From positions 11,594,590 through 11,658,589 of the forward strand of contig JAVTVX010000011.1 of assembly GCA_033439265.1 (NCBI GenBank): a DNA stretch of 64,000 nucleotides, written 5' to 3'. The position numbers and the translations under genes are program-made. Below the pieces are notes generated by a model. The model was not told the DNA's origin, made no database searches, and worked only from the letters and a program-made list of their open reading frames with translations. Shown piece after piece: positions 47,135 through 57,389 of the stretch. This stretch comes from Dillenia suffruticosa. Its lineage: Eukaryota; Streptophyta; Magnoliopsida; Dilleniales; Dilleniaceae. Position 1 is the stretch's first letter, and each line of letters begins with the position of its first letter.

Positions 47135-47490
47135 ACCCTCTCAGGCCCCTTTTTTTTAATTTATTTTTATTATTTTTTGATTGTTTTTTCTGTATTTTAA
47201 ATTATTTTTTTGACTGAAAATATTCATTAAGTTATAAATTTTATTTGAAAATTGCAGAAAAATCAATTAACAAGTGAGACAAAATTCTGAAAATTTCTCA
47301 CATGTTTAAAAAATATATATATAAATATATTCTGGATTATGTCTACTTGAATTAAATTTTTATAACACATATTTGATTTGTACTCATTAATTTAAGTATA
47401 AATTGTGGATGGTGTTTTTAAAAAAAAAAAAAAAAAAATTTTATTTGGTTGGCTTCGTGTCCAATCTAATATTTACCCCATTTTAGGGAT

Positions 47491-47600
47491 ATGGTGAGAA
47501 TCAGACGTACCCTTGCACCTCTTCGGGGGAGATGCAGAGATGAGAGGACTCCAGAACGTTTAGCAAAGCTATATATGATATTGCATTATAAGATGAAAGC
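47491..47600 (+). pseudogene. CoA extra ORF, 5' part
   Basis: The ATG at 47491 opens 36 codons (start MVRIRRTLAPLRGRC) that run into the solo LTR at 47601. The same frame resumes after the LTR and one TSD copy at 50770. It is basic and Arg-rich. The counterpart in CoB lies at 30965-31440. No known domain was recognised. It precedes gag, where copia elements normally have only leader. Confidence 0.72.
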
Positions 47601-48723
47601 TGTCACGCCCCGAACCGGGATCGTGAACAGCCGCCCGTTGTCCCTGGATGCCGGCTGGATTTTTACAAAAAATCGGGCAGAACCTCCCCATAAATCGGAG
47701 GTTTCCCATGTACAATTTCACCTGTATATGACATTCATCCAGTACAAATAAACAATTGGTCATCCCGGCCTCTCCAAAATCAACAATATCCACAGCCAAC
47801 ATCCAGAACAACGCAAGGCTATAAAGTTTCTAACAGTCCTAGCAACAGACCTCTACTGTCATGCCCAACTAGAGCATGAGCAACCGCCACACCGAGCGGA
47901 CTTAAATTCTACGCATATATAAAATAAATTCCCAAGTTATTTTTAAATATTTACAAATGCCTCAATGAAATGAAATAATCAACACGAAAGTTTCACGAAT
48001 AAAAGTCCATAATTTATACAGTCATCCCAGAAAATTTATATAAATACATTGGTCAATCTAAAATCTCCAATACATAATAATATCACCAATCATCATAGCG
48101 GAAGAGATGGAAAATATCCATACCCAATCCCAGTGATATCTCCTCGGTCCAACACTAATCCTGTGGGAAAGAAAGTGAGGGGTGAGTATCTATGGAAGGA
48201 TACTCAGTAAGTGAGGGGATTGACATCATACTATCAATATCTATGGTGAACTTGGAGTGTCAAAGCATAAGAAAATATCCACAGTGTGCAAACCGATCAT
48301 GTTATTTCAAAATCACATATAATACGCACACATCAGAAAGTAAGATATGCATCCAATATTCACATCAATGTCATGAAGAACCGGCCAATGAAATATTCCC
48401 GGCAATGGTCTACCTCGACCAAGGACGGCGCATTGGGGGTTTTTCCAAATGCAAGTATTAAAGAATGGCTCTCTGCCCCAATGTTGACCACAGACTACCC
48501 CAACTAGCCTGTAAATAATAATAATGTACATATAACTAGTCGGCCGTGTATGGTGCCCCCGCCTGGTGCTAGACGGAGCCGTACTCAACGTCCTCTCCGA
48601 TGAGGGTCAACCTGGGACACCCATACACACGACAATCTGGCGGATACCTCCGGCCGAAGCGTATCCGGACACAATGGGTGCCTCTACCAGATGTCCTTCG
48701 TAGCTACGGATCACAATATCATA

Positions 48724-48897
48724 TCGGCCGGGCACGTAGCCCCATGCATCCCATCACCAGTCGGCCGGGCATATAGCCCCATGCATAATATCATAACGTC
48801 GGCCGGGCATACAGCCCAATGCATAATATCATAAAGTCGGCCGGGCATACAGCCCAAAACATAATATCATAAAGTCGGCCGGGCATACAGCCCAAAT
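48724..48897. repeat. 38-39 base tandem array, five copies
   Basis: One unit fewer than the array at 28072-28287. The missing unit is one of the identical 'cccaaaac' units. Confidence 0.88.
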
Positions 48898-49967
48898 GTG
48901 TAAGTAAATCCATTTAAAATCATGTGCCAATGCAGTGGAAGCATTAAAACATATCAATATGTCGAAAATGTGGCACAATATACGTTTATCAAAACTCATG
49001 GATGCATATCAATAAAGTCGGCAGTTAAGACACTCCAAAGGTCACAAACATTTCATCAAATATTGGAAAGGTCTAACAATCATACATTTGCCGAAACATG
49101 TCATTTAAAAGTATTTTTGAAATATGGTTTTCAATCAATAGCGAATGTCAAAGTCTCACTCACAGTTCTACGGGAGGGAAGTCACTCCCTACTGACAAGC
49201 CAAATCGGATCTGACCGCTCGAGTCTCCAAAAGATCAACCTAAATCAGATCATCAAATTTCTGTAACATTCTATACTTAACCTTCAATTCATATATAATC
49301 ATTTCATAAATTGTATTCTATTCGCATTCCACTTACACTCTAAACATATACAACACCTTTTATCTTAGATTCAATCATAGATTCATCCAATTTATCAATT
49401 AAAGCCGAAATCTCCTCACCTAGGGTTTTCTCGAAGCGTCAAGTCTCGTCCGAAAGTCGCTTCGGTCACTCCAAAGTCTGTAGGGTTTCCTATCAAAACA
49501 AGGTTTATTTGTTAGATCTAAACACAGATCCGAAGCAAAACCCTAAGTCATTTACCTGTGTGGAGATTTGTGGGCTGTCACGAGCTCACGGGCCGTCACG
49601 GGCCGTCGCGGGCTCGTGGGCTACAGCTAGCGGGCTCGCTGGTCTGCGGGCCAGTGGGCTAGCGGGTCGACGGGCCGGCGGCTGATGGGCCTGCGGGCTG
49701 GCAGGCCGATGGGATGAACTGGGCCGCGGGCCGTACTGGACCTGCGGGCTTGGACGAGCGCGGGCCGTGATGGGCCTGCGGGCCGACAGTGGCTCGCGAG
49801 CTGGTGCTCGCCCGTGCGCTGGTGCGCTGTGCTGGTGCGCTGTGCTGGTGTGTGCTCGTGCGCAGGCTCACTCGCGCTCGTGCGCTGCTGCGCGCTGGGC
49901 CGCGCGCCCATGCACACTCGTTCACTGGGCAGCGCGCCTGTGCATGCTGGGCAGCGCGCCTGTGCAC

Positions 49968-50200
49968 GCTGGGCCGCGCAGCGCCCGTGCACGCTGGGCC
50001 GCGCAGCGCCCGTGCACGCTGGGCCGCGCAGCGCCCGTGCACGCTGGGCCGCGCAGCGCCCGCGCACGCTCGTGCGCTGGGTCCGCTCGCGGCCTGGGCT
50101 CGCGCTCGCGGCCTGGGCTCGCGCTCGCGGCCTGGGCTCGCGCTCGCGGCCTGGGCTCGCGCTCGCGGCCTGGGCTCGCGCTCGCGGCCTGGGCTCACGC
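49968..50200. repeat. Two GC-rich tandem arrays in the solo LTR
   Basis: A 25-base unit starting GCTGGGCCGCGCAGCGCCCG repeats four times at 49968-50067. A 19-base unit GGCCTGGGCTCGCGCTCGC repeats six times from about 50085 to 50200 (GGCCTGGGCT at 50091, 50110, 50129, 50148, 50167, 50186). The sister LTR has different, less regular repeats here. Confidence 0.9.
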
Positions 50201-50711
50201 TGCAGGCTGGGTCCTGCTCGGGGCCTGGCTCGCGCTGTGGGCTGGAGGGCGCACTTGGTGGCTCGATCGCGCGAGGAGGCAGCAATCGCGCGCTGTGGCA
50301 CGATCGGGCTCGCGTGGAGGAATCGCGCTGTGGAGCGCTCAAGCTCGCGCGATGGTGGCAGGAGGGGATTGCTGCTGGTGGCGGCTGTTCGCGGATGGGA
50401 GCGAGATCGCACGGTGGCGGCGCTCGGCGGAGCTTGCGAAGGAGGTGAGATCGCGAACAATCGCGACTGCAGAAAGGAGAGTGAGCCGCGGGAAGAAGAA
50501 GAAGAAGCAGAAAAAGAAGAAGAAGAAAAAGAAGAAGGAAGAAGGAGAAGAAGATGCCGGCGGAGCTCGCGGGGAAGACCAGCGCCGCGGTGGGGGAGGG
50601 AGGCGAAGGGTCGGCGGAGAGAGAGAGAGAGAGAGAGAAACGAATTAAGGATTTAGCCCTAATTCAATTGGGGGCAGGGCCAAAACGCTGCGTTTTGGCT
50701 CTCCCTCTTTT

Positions 50712-50752
<41 letters not shown>

Positions 50753-50769
50753 CTTGGTGTTACAAAAGC

Positions 50770-51145
50770 AACGCATACTTTGCCGCAACATTTGTGGGTT
50801 ATGAGTCGAAAACGTTATGAACTTCGGCGTTTGGGTCACTGGTTTGGAGGCGACGAAGCCGAGATTAAAATTATAAGAAACTCCCTCTCTGATCATTTGG
50901 TTGGAATGGCTGACAAAATATTAGAGGATAATAAGTGTCTCTACCTTAAAGATTTCAGACTAAAATTACTTAAGATGTGGAGAGTTAAGGAGATAGAGAT
51001 TAAAATGAAAAGGACATTATCTCTAAAGATCAACGACTCTACACCCCAAGCTGTTAGGAGATTCACTCCGAGAGATAGACTTTCAGTTGGGATGGTCAAT
51101 ATGGTCACTCGCATGTATATGGAAGATAAGAAAAGAGAAATTTGA
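50770..51145 (+). pseudogene. CoA extra ORF, 3' part
   Basis: Resumes in frame after the solo LTR and ends with a TGA at 51145. It has THTLPQHLWVMSRKR, LGHWFGG, IIRNSLSDHLVGMADKI, WRVKEIEIKMKR and RFTPRDRLSVGMVNMVTRM. Without the solo LTR the reading frame would be about 160 codons. Predicted helical and basic, no transmembrane segment. It stops 418 bases before the gag ATG. I do not recognise it. Confidence 0.75.
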
Positions 51146-51563
51146 TTATATATATATATTTTCTCTTTTTCTTCTTTGTATATAGTTACCTACTGTAATG
51201 AGAACAATGCCATGAACATATGATGTAATTTTTTATATATATATATATCAACAATGTGCATACTTTGTATATTTATGCGAGCATGTGAAGAGATATGTTC
51301 TAAATTCACATGATTTTTAGTGGGAGTTTTTAGGTTGGAAGAATTTAAGTAATTCTCACCTAAGACTAAAAGAATTTTGTTACTTTGAAATCAAATTTAT
51401 GATAATCAAACATTTGGATGATGGATGATGATTGGGAACTTAGTGATCTTTCGAGTTTACACCTTATGTTCGTTTATGATAAATTTATTAGATTTCATGT
51501 ACAAAATTATATGAATGAATGAGTATGAATACTTATAATAGTCTCTCTTTGAAAACCCAGACC

Positions 51564-52475
51564 ATGGCATCGAAATCAATAATAGCAGATTTGAATAAAG
51601 GTGATAAGTTTAATGGCGATAATTATGACATTTGGCGCCACAAGATATGGTATGTGCTGGAAGAGCAGGATGCCTTGGAGGGTATCAACCATATCATGCA
51701 AGACCCTGGAATTGGAAATACTGCTCAACAGAGAAGAGATCAAGAAGCTTACCAGGCGTGGAAAAAAAAAATTCCACTGCACGTGGCATTCTGGTTAGTT
51801 CTGTAGTTGATGATCTCATACATGAATGTGAGCAATTCCCTACTGCTCATGACATATGGGTATACCTCAGAGAGAAGTATGGAGGTACCAGTGTGACCCG
51901 TCTGAGATAGTTGACTATCAAGTTTGACACGTACAAAAAGAAGTCTGATCACAATATCAAACTACACCTCAGAACCATGTCAAACATGATAAGGGAATTG
52001 AAGTCAGCAGGTCATGTTTTATCTGATGAACAACAGGTTCAAGCTTTAATCCGATCCCTTCCAGACCAGTGGGAGCACTTGAAGGTCAATCTGACTCACA
52101 ATGATAGCATTAAGACTTTCGCTGATGCTGCTCGCCACGTAGAACTCGAAGATGAGCGGCTTGGTGCTGCAAAATCGATTTCTAATGCCTTTGTAGCTGA
52201 GTCAAGTTCCCAGAGAGTTGCGGACTTTAAACAGAAAGGGAACAAGAATAAGGGCAAGAAAGGGAAGGACATTGCGGAAGGGTTTAAGAAGAGCAATTCC
52301 AACCGCAAGAACAAGCGCAAGCGGTTTTGGAAAAAGAAGGATAAGAGCAAACTGAAGTGCTACAATTGTAAAGCTCTTGGTCATTTCGCTCGAGAATGTC
52401 CCGAGCCGAAAAAGGTAGTACCTTGTAACGCTTCTCTAAGTGTTATATATGTCTCTAGCACTGTTTTACTTTCTG
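51564..52475 (+). pseudogene. CoA gag
   Basis: ATG at 51564 in good context (ACCATGG). N-terminus MASKSIIADLNKGDKFNGDN, then the UBN2-type block (EEQDALEGI, VVDDLIHECEQ, TAHDIWVYL), DQWEHLKVNL, a Lys-rich stretch and a zinc knuckle CYNC-KALG-H-FARE-C at 52358-52399. A frame change falls at an A10 run (51762-51771), and a TAG at 51908-51910 follows TRLR. The product would be capsid and nucleocapsid, and as it stands only about 75 codons are readable. Confidence 0.9.
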
Positions 52476-55400
52476 AATCATATCCTGTGTGGATTATAGA
52501 CTCAGGAGTAACAGACCATGTGACGAGAGATCGAGAAGCGTTCGTAGACTTTCGTCGAGTTCCTCCTGGTGCAAGATGGATATACGTAGGAAACAATATA
52601 AGAGTAGAAGTCAAAGGAATTGGCACTTGTAAACTGGAGTTACGAAGTGGTCAAACTCTAATCTTACATGATGTTCTCTTTGCACCAGAAATTCGATGAA
52701 ATTTAGTCTCTGTTATTGTTTTTCTTAAACTAGGCTATGACTTGAACTTTACTCGTGATAGGGTTTGTATTTATAATAGTGGTGTGTTTTATGGTACTGG
52801 ACATCTGTTAAATGGATTTCTTACTTTAGATTGTGACAGACAAATGTTTAACTGTTATACTGATCGTTATATTTCGTTAAATGTTTGTTCTTCTAGTAAT
52901 GCCAATATAGATGACAAAGTATGGCATGCTAGACTTGGTCACATAGGGCAGGACAGGATGAATCGACTTCTGAAAGCAGGACTATTGGGTTCGCTTACTA
53001 AAGTTGATTTACCGAATTGTGAATATTGTCTTGCCGGGAAGATGACTCGAAAACCTTTTGGAAAAGCTGTGAGGGCTGAACTTCCATTACAATTGGTTCA
53101 CTCTGACATTTGTGGTCCAATGAATGTGAAGGCTAGGCATGGAGCGTCATATTTCATTACTTTTATTGATGATTTCACGCGTTTTGGTCATCTCTATTTG
53201 ATTACTCACAAGTCTGAAGTACTTGAGTGTTTTCGACGTTATATGAATGAAGTAGAGAATCAAATGGATAGAACGATTAAAGCCTTAAGGACAGATCGAG
53301 GGCGTGAATATCTATCAGATCAGTTCAATGATCTGTGTAATGAAAAAGGAATAATTAGACAATTGACTATTCCCCACACGCCTCAACAAAATGGTGTTGC
53401 TGAGAGGAGGAATAGGACGTTGTTAGAAATGACGAAATCTATGATGGCGTAGGCTAACTTGCCAATTTCCTTTTGGGGAGATGCATTATTAACTGCGACC
53501 TATATTTTAAATAGAGTGCCTTCAAAAACAGTACCCACAACACCGTACGAACTATGGACTGGTAGGACACCAAGTCTGACTGATCTTAGACCTTGGGGAT
53601 CGGCAGCATATGTTCATGACCCTTCTAATAAATTTGGAAAGCTTGGTCCCCGGGGGAAGAAATGTATCTTTATTAGATATTCTCATCAGTCCAAAGGTTA
53701 TGTGTTCATCGGTGAAAGAGAAGATGGTACTGTAACCGAAATTGAATCACGAAATATGACATTCTTGGAAAATGATTTTCCTAGTAAAGGTGATATAACA
53801 AAAGGAGAACCTTTGTTTGAATTAAATAATTCAAATGATGGTTCCGTGCAGGATGGATCAAGGGAATTACGAGAAGTTGAATCCCCAAATGATCCCAGTG
53901 GGAGGGATTCAAATTCTAACGATCCAACTGAATCATCAATTCGGAAAAGTACTAGGAAAGGTGTGCCCAAATATCATTACGAAATTGAAGGGCACACTTT
54001 CATCATTTCTCCACATGACGAGGATGAGCCGAAAAATGTGAACGAGGCTTTATCTTGTCCTGCCAAGGATGAGTGGATAAAAGCAATGGAGGAAGAAATA
54101 GAGTCGATGGATTCCAACTATGTTTGGGAACTGGTTGATCTTCCACCTGGGCGCAAACCTATTGGGAACAAATGGGTTCTTAAGGTTAAACGTAAAGCTG
54201 ATGGAACAATTGAGAGGTACAAAGCTCGATTGGTGGCAAAAGGTTATACCCAACAAGAGGGTATTGATTATGACGAAACATTTTCACCAGTAGTGAGATT
54301 TGCCTCTATTCGCCTATTGTTAGCCATTGTAGCCAATTTAGATTTAGAATTACATCAAATGGATGTGAAGACTGCGTTTCTCAACGGAGAACTTAAAGAA
54401 GAAATCTACATGGAACAACCAGTAGGTTTCATTGTTAAAGGTCAAGAAAATAAAGTTTGTAAATTGAATAGATCAATTTATAGCCTCAAACAGTCTTCAA
54501 GACAATGGTATTTGAGATTTCATAGATCCGTAATCTCTTACGACTTCGTAATGATAGACGAAGACCATTGTGTTTATGTGAAAAAGACCAATGATAAGTT
54601 TGTAATTCTAAGTCTGTATGTCGATGACATATTGTTAGCCGAAAATAATATAGAGTATGTCCTGAATTTCAAAAGTTGGTTATCATCAAATTTTGAAATG
54701 AAGGACATGGGTGAAGCAAAGTACATATTGGGTGTTAAGATCCACAGAGATCGTTCTAAGAGATTGTTAGCTTTGTCTCAAGAATCTTATATTAAAAAGA
54801 TTTTGGAACGATTTAGAATGGATAGATGTAAACCTATTGATACTCCTGTGGCTAAAGGCGAAAGTTTAAGTTTAGCAATGTGCCCAAAGACCGCTGAAGA
54901 AAAATATGAGATGTCAAAAGTACCGTATTCCAGCGCTGTTGGGAGTCTGATGTACGCTATGATGTATACTCGCCCTGACATCTGCTATGCCGTGGGTTTG
55001 GTCAGCAGGTATCAATCCAATCCAGGTAAAGGTCACTGGACAGCTGTGAAGAGGATTCTAAGATACCTGAAAGGAACTGCGAATTATTCCCTTTGTTATC
55101 AAGGAAATGACTTGTTATTGAGCGGATACACAGATGCTGATTGGGGTGGTGACTTAGATGAATGTAAGTCCACCTCAGGTTATGTTTTCTTGCTAAATAA
55201 AGGCGCCATCTCTTGGAGAAGTAAGAAACAAACATGTATATCACTGTCGACGATGGAAGCAGAGTTTGTAGCTTGTGCTTCAGCAGTTCAGGAGTGTGTT
55301 TGGTTGAAACGTTTTTTACAACATTTAGGGATCGTAAGCAACACAGTGGGAGCTGTGACAATTTATTGTGATAGTCAAGCAGCAATCGCTTATACGAGAG

Positions 55401-55591
55401 ATCCCAAATATCATGGGAAAACCAAACACATTGATACGAAATTCAACTTTATTCGAGACATTGTTGAAAAAGGAGAGGTGACATTGAAGTATTTATCTAC
55501 GCATTTAATGGTGGCTGATCCATTTACGAAACCGATACCTAGAGATGTATTTCTGAAACATGTAAAATCTCTAGGATTGCGTAGAGTGTAA
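52476..55591 (+). pseudogene. CoA pol: protease, integrase, RT, RNase H
   Basis: Protease DSGVTDHV at about 52500. A TGA at 52697-52699 follows APEIR. Integrase zinc site WHARLGHIG and CEYCLAGK (52920-53045), catalytic Asp in HSDICGP (about 53100), Asp in RTDRGREY (about 53290), Glu in NGVAERRNRT (about 53400), all present. A TAG at 53450-53452 precedes ANLPISFWGDA. From 53453 the frame is open for over 700 codons: RT with KWVLKVKRKADG, QMDVKTAFLNG and intact Y-V-D-D at 54617-54628, then RNase H (GYTDADWGG, STMEAEF, YCDSQAAI, HIDTKF) to TAA at 55591. Two point nonsense codons are the only breaks seen. Confidence 0.93.
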
Positions 55592-56674
55592 TTGTATGTA
55601 TAAGCAATGAACGTGATGTAATGCTCATTATTATATGACATTTGAATTTCTTTGCATTTGCGAGTTCTTATGTCTTGATTAAAAAGTATGTCGGACAAGT
55701 TTGGAAGATTGGCTCTCTCACACGAGCAATCGCCTCTAATATCTATGTGATATGTAGAGATGAGGCAATGTTAATTTTGTGTAATTAACATAAATTAGCC
55801 ACCTTAGTACAGAACTAAGATGAGATTATCATTGGTATTTACTTATTTGATAATCGAAATGGATTTCCCACAATCCATTACACTTGTCTAGAAGCCAGGT
55901 GTGGTTCTCTCTTGGAAAAGTGTTTTTTTTTTTAGGATTTATAAGAAGAGAGAATCAAGTCAGTATCGTGATATACTTGACTAAAACCTGTACGATGTAT
56001 TATAATTTTGAAATAGACATACGCTTCTAAATAAATAGAAAAGGTATCGTAGCACGTGTTCATACCACGTGTGCTTTCAGTGACCCTATGGGTAATGAGT
56101 TGATAAATCCCTCTATCTCATTGTGTGAGACCCAGAGGTTTGTAATTAACCTCATGTAATACCCTTAAGACTTTCGTCTGTTTCTTGAAAGTTTATTTTA
56201 GTGTTGCTACTTTAGCATGTAACCAATATATCATGCTTGATTCGGTTTTGCGGTGCATGACTAGGAAAGCAGCTAAAATGAAGTGGAAAGATAGTAGTGC
56301 GAAAGGAAGACTGTCTTAAAGTTTGTACGTAATTTTTGTATTCACAAACTGGCCAGTTGTGTTTTTAACTTGATATTCTGAAACATAATTGTGAATGCAT
56401 AAGTGAGATGAGTCAAGTATGCTCTCGTTCATTAATAGAGGGATAAGAGGTACAGTGACTCTATATATATATAGTAAAAAGAGGTCTGGGGTATAGCGAG
56501 ACTTGATGTCCTCATAGTATTAGATCTTGAGCTGCTATATATCCTTAAACGGTGTGTAGCTATGAGCTCTTGATGTACTCACTGGTCACACGATCCATTT
56601 GTCTATATGAAATCGATGGAATATGGAAGTGATTGAGCAAAATGTAGGTCTAACCCTCATGTGCGAGTGGGAGA
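55592..56674 (+). other. CoA 3' noncoding region with paired G-box
   Basis: No ORF is seen. At 56051-56074 two CACGTG cores (GCACGTG and CCACGTGTGC) face each other over a short spacer, and the block is conserved in CoB. The polypurine tract GAGTGGGAGA lies at 56665-56674, directly before the LTR. Confidence 0.7.
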
Positions 56675-57058
56675 TGTAAGTTATGGGGAAAAACCGGGTT
56701 GGGTCGCCCATGTGGGTTTGACCCAAACCCATTTCCCTTATTTTGAATTTGCCAAAGGAGGGAAGGGAGGGAGTGGTTTTTTATGGAAAAAACCAACTCC
56801 AACTCCCTAATAACCATCCCCATTCCATCAATGGTGCTCTAGAGGGTTGGGAGAGAAAAAAGAAAAAAGTAAGGAAGAAAATCTACATACATCATAATTC
56901 CATTCTATCAAAAGGGCTCTTGGATTGTGAAAGAGAAAGGAGATTGATCCATTGGTGACATTCTTCGGACCCGTACATCGAAAAGGTTAGTGATCCGACC
57001 CTAGATCTTGGGACATTCAACATTTATTTCGCTGTAAATGCATAAGAGAATGCTTTCA
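56675..57058 (+). repeat. CoA 3' LTR
   Basis: 384 bases, seven differences from the 5' LTR, all C/T or A/G. Confidence 0.96.
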
Positions 57059-57063
57059 CAAAC

Positions 57064-57389
57064 TATTGCTTTTCCCTCCAACATTTTTACCACGGCACTC
57101 ATTGAAGGCCTTAAAGCAGGTGACTCTTGCAAGCACAAAAATGCCACCAAGCACATTCTTTCTGCTTTTTGTCTGTCTTTCTTTTCAATTCCGCAATCCA
57201 TTAGGACTGATCCTAATTTTCCTTTTTGGTACCTAGACCAAGAGTAATCTGAAAATGAGAAACAGTTACCTGCTCGGAAATCAAAATTCCTTCTGCCACA
57301 AACAATTTCCAAGAGTAAGGTACCAAAACTGTAGACATCGCATGCAAAACTTGCATGACCATGATAATCCCCGAGTTCAGGAGCAATGG
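57064..57389 (-). pseudogene. Kinase copy 2, C-lobe part
   Basis: On the - strand it starts at the IAPEL of the activation segment and runs DVYSFGTLLLEIVCGRRNF, SFSDYSWSRYQKGKLG, QKAERMCLVAFLCLQESPA, SAVVKMLEGKAIVC, then meets CoA at 57063. The frame is open throughout and continues at 46086. It is cut on the other side at 57389 by the Gy2 LTR. The N-lobe and catalytic loop should lie beyond Gy2, outside the window. Confidence 0.88.

Larger units (their letters stand above)
47601..50764 (-). repeat. Solo LTR of a Ty3/gypsy element, 3.16 kb (copy in CoA)
   Basis: Same family as 26939-30099, TSD AAAGC at 47596-47600 and 50765-50769. It postdates CoA, so it is younger than that element. Long frames at 49627-50656 on both strands are GC-repeat artefacts. 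Confidence 0.94.
46087..57058 (+). mobile_element. Ty1/copia element CoA, young, with solo LTR inside its leader ORF
   Basis: Two 384-base LTRs (46087-46470, 56675-57058), TG...CA, and TSD CAAAC at 46082-46086 and 57059-57063. tRNA-Met primer site, leader, extra ORF, gag, protease, integrase, RT, RNase H and a 1.1-kb 3' noncoding region follow in order. The LTRs differ at seven positions by my reading, about 1.8%, all transitions. Three nonsense codons and one frameshift in gag-pol, plus the nested 3.16-kb solo LTR, prevent autonomous movement. RT catalytic residues are intact. It sits inside kinase copy 2. Confidence 0.96.

Noticed and set aside
49627..50656. Frames of over 200 codons on both strands
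   Set aside because: Same GC-repeat artefact in the second solo LTR; periodic in the DNA repeat, not protein-like.
46087..57058. CoA as an autonomous active element
   Set aside because: Three nonsense codons, a homopolymer frameshift and a 3.16-kb LTR in its leader ORF rule it out in this copy.
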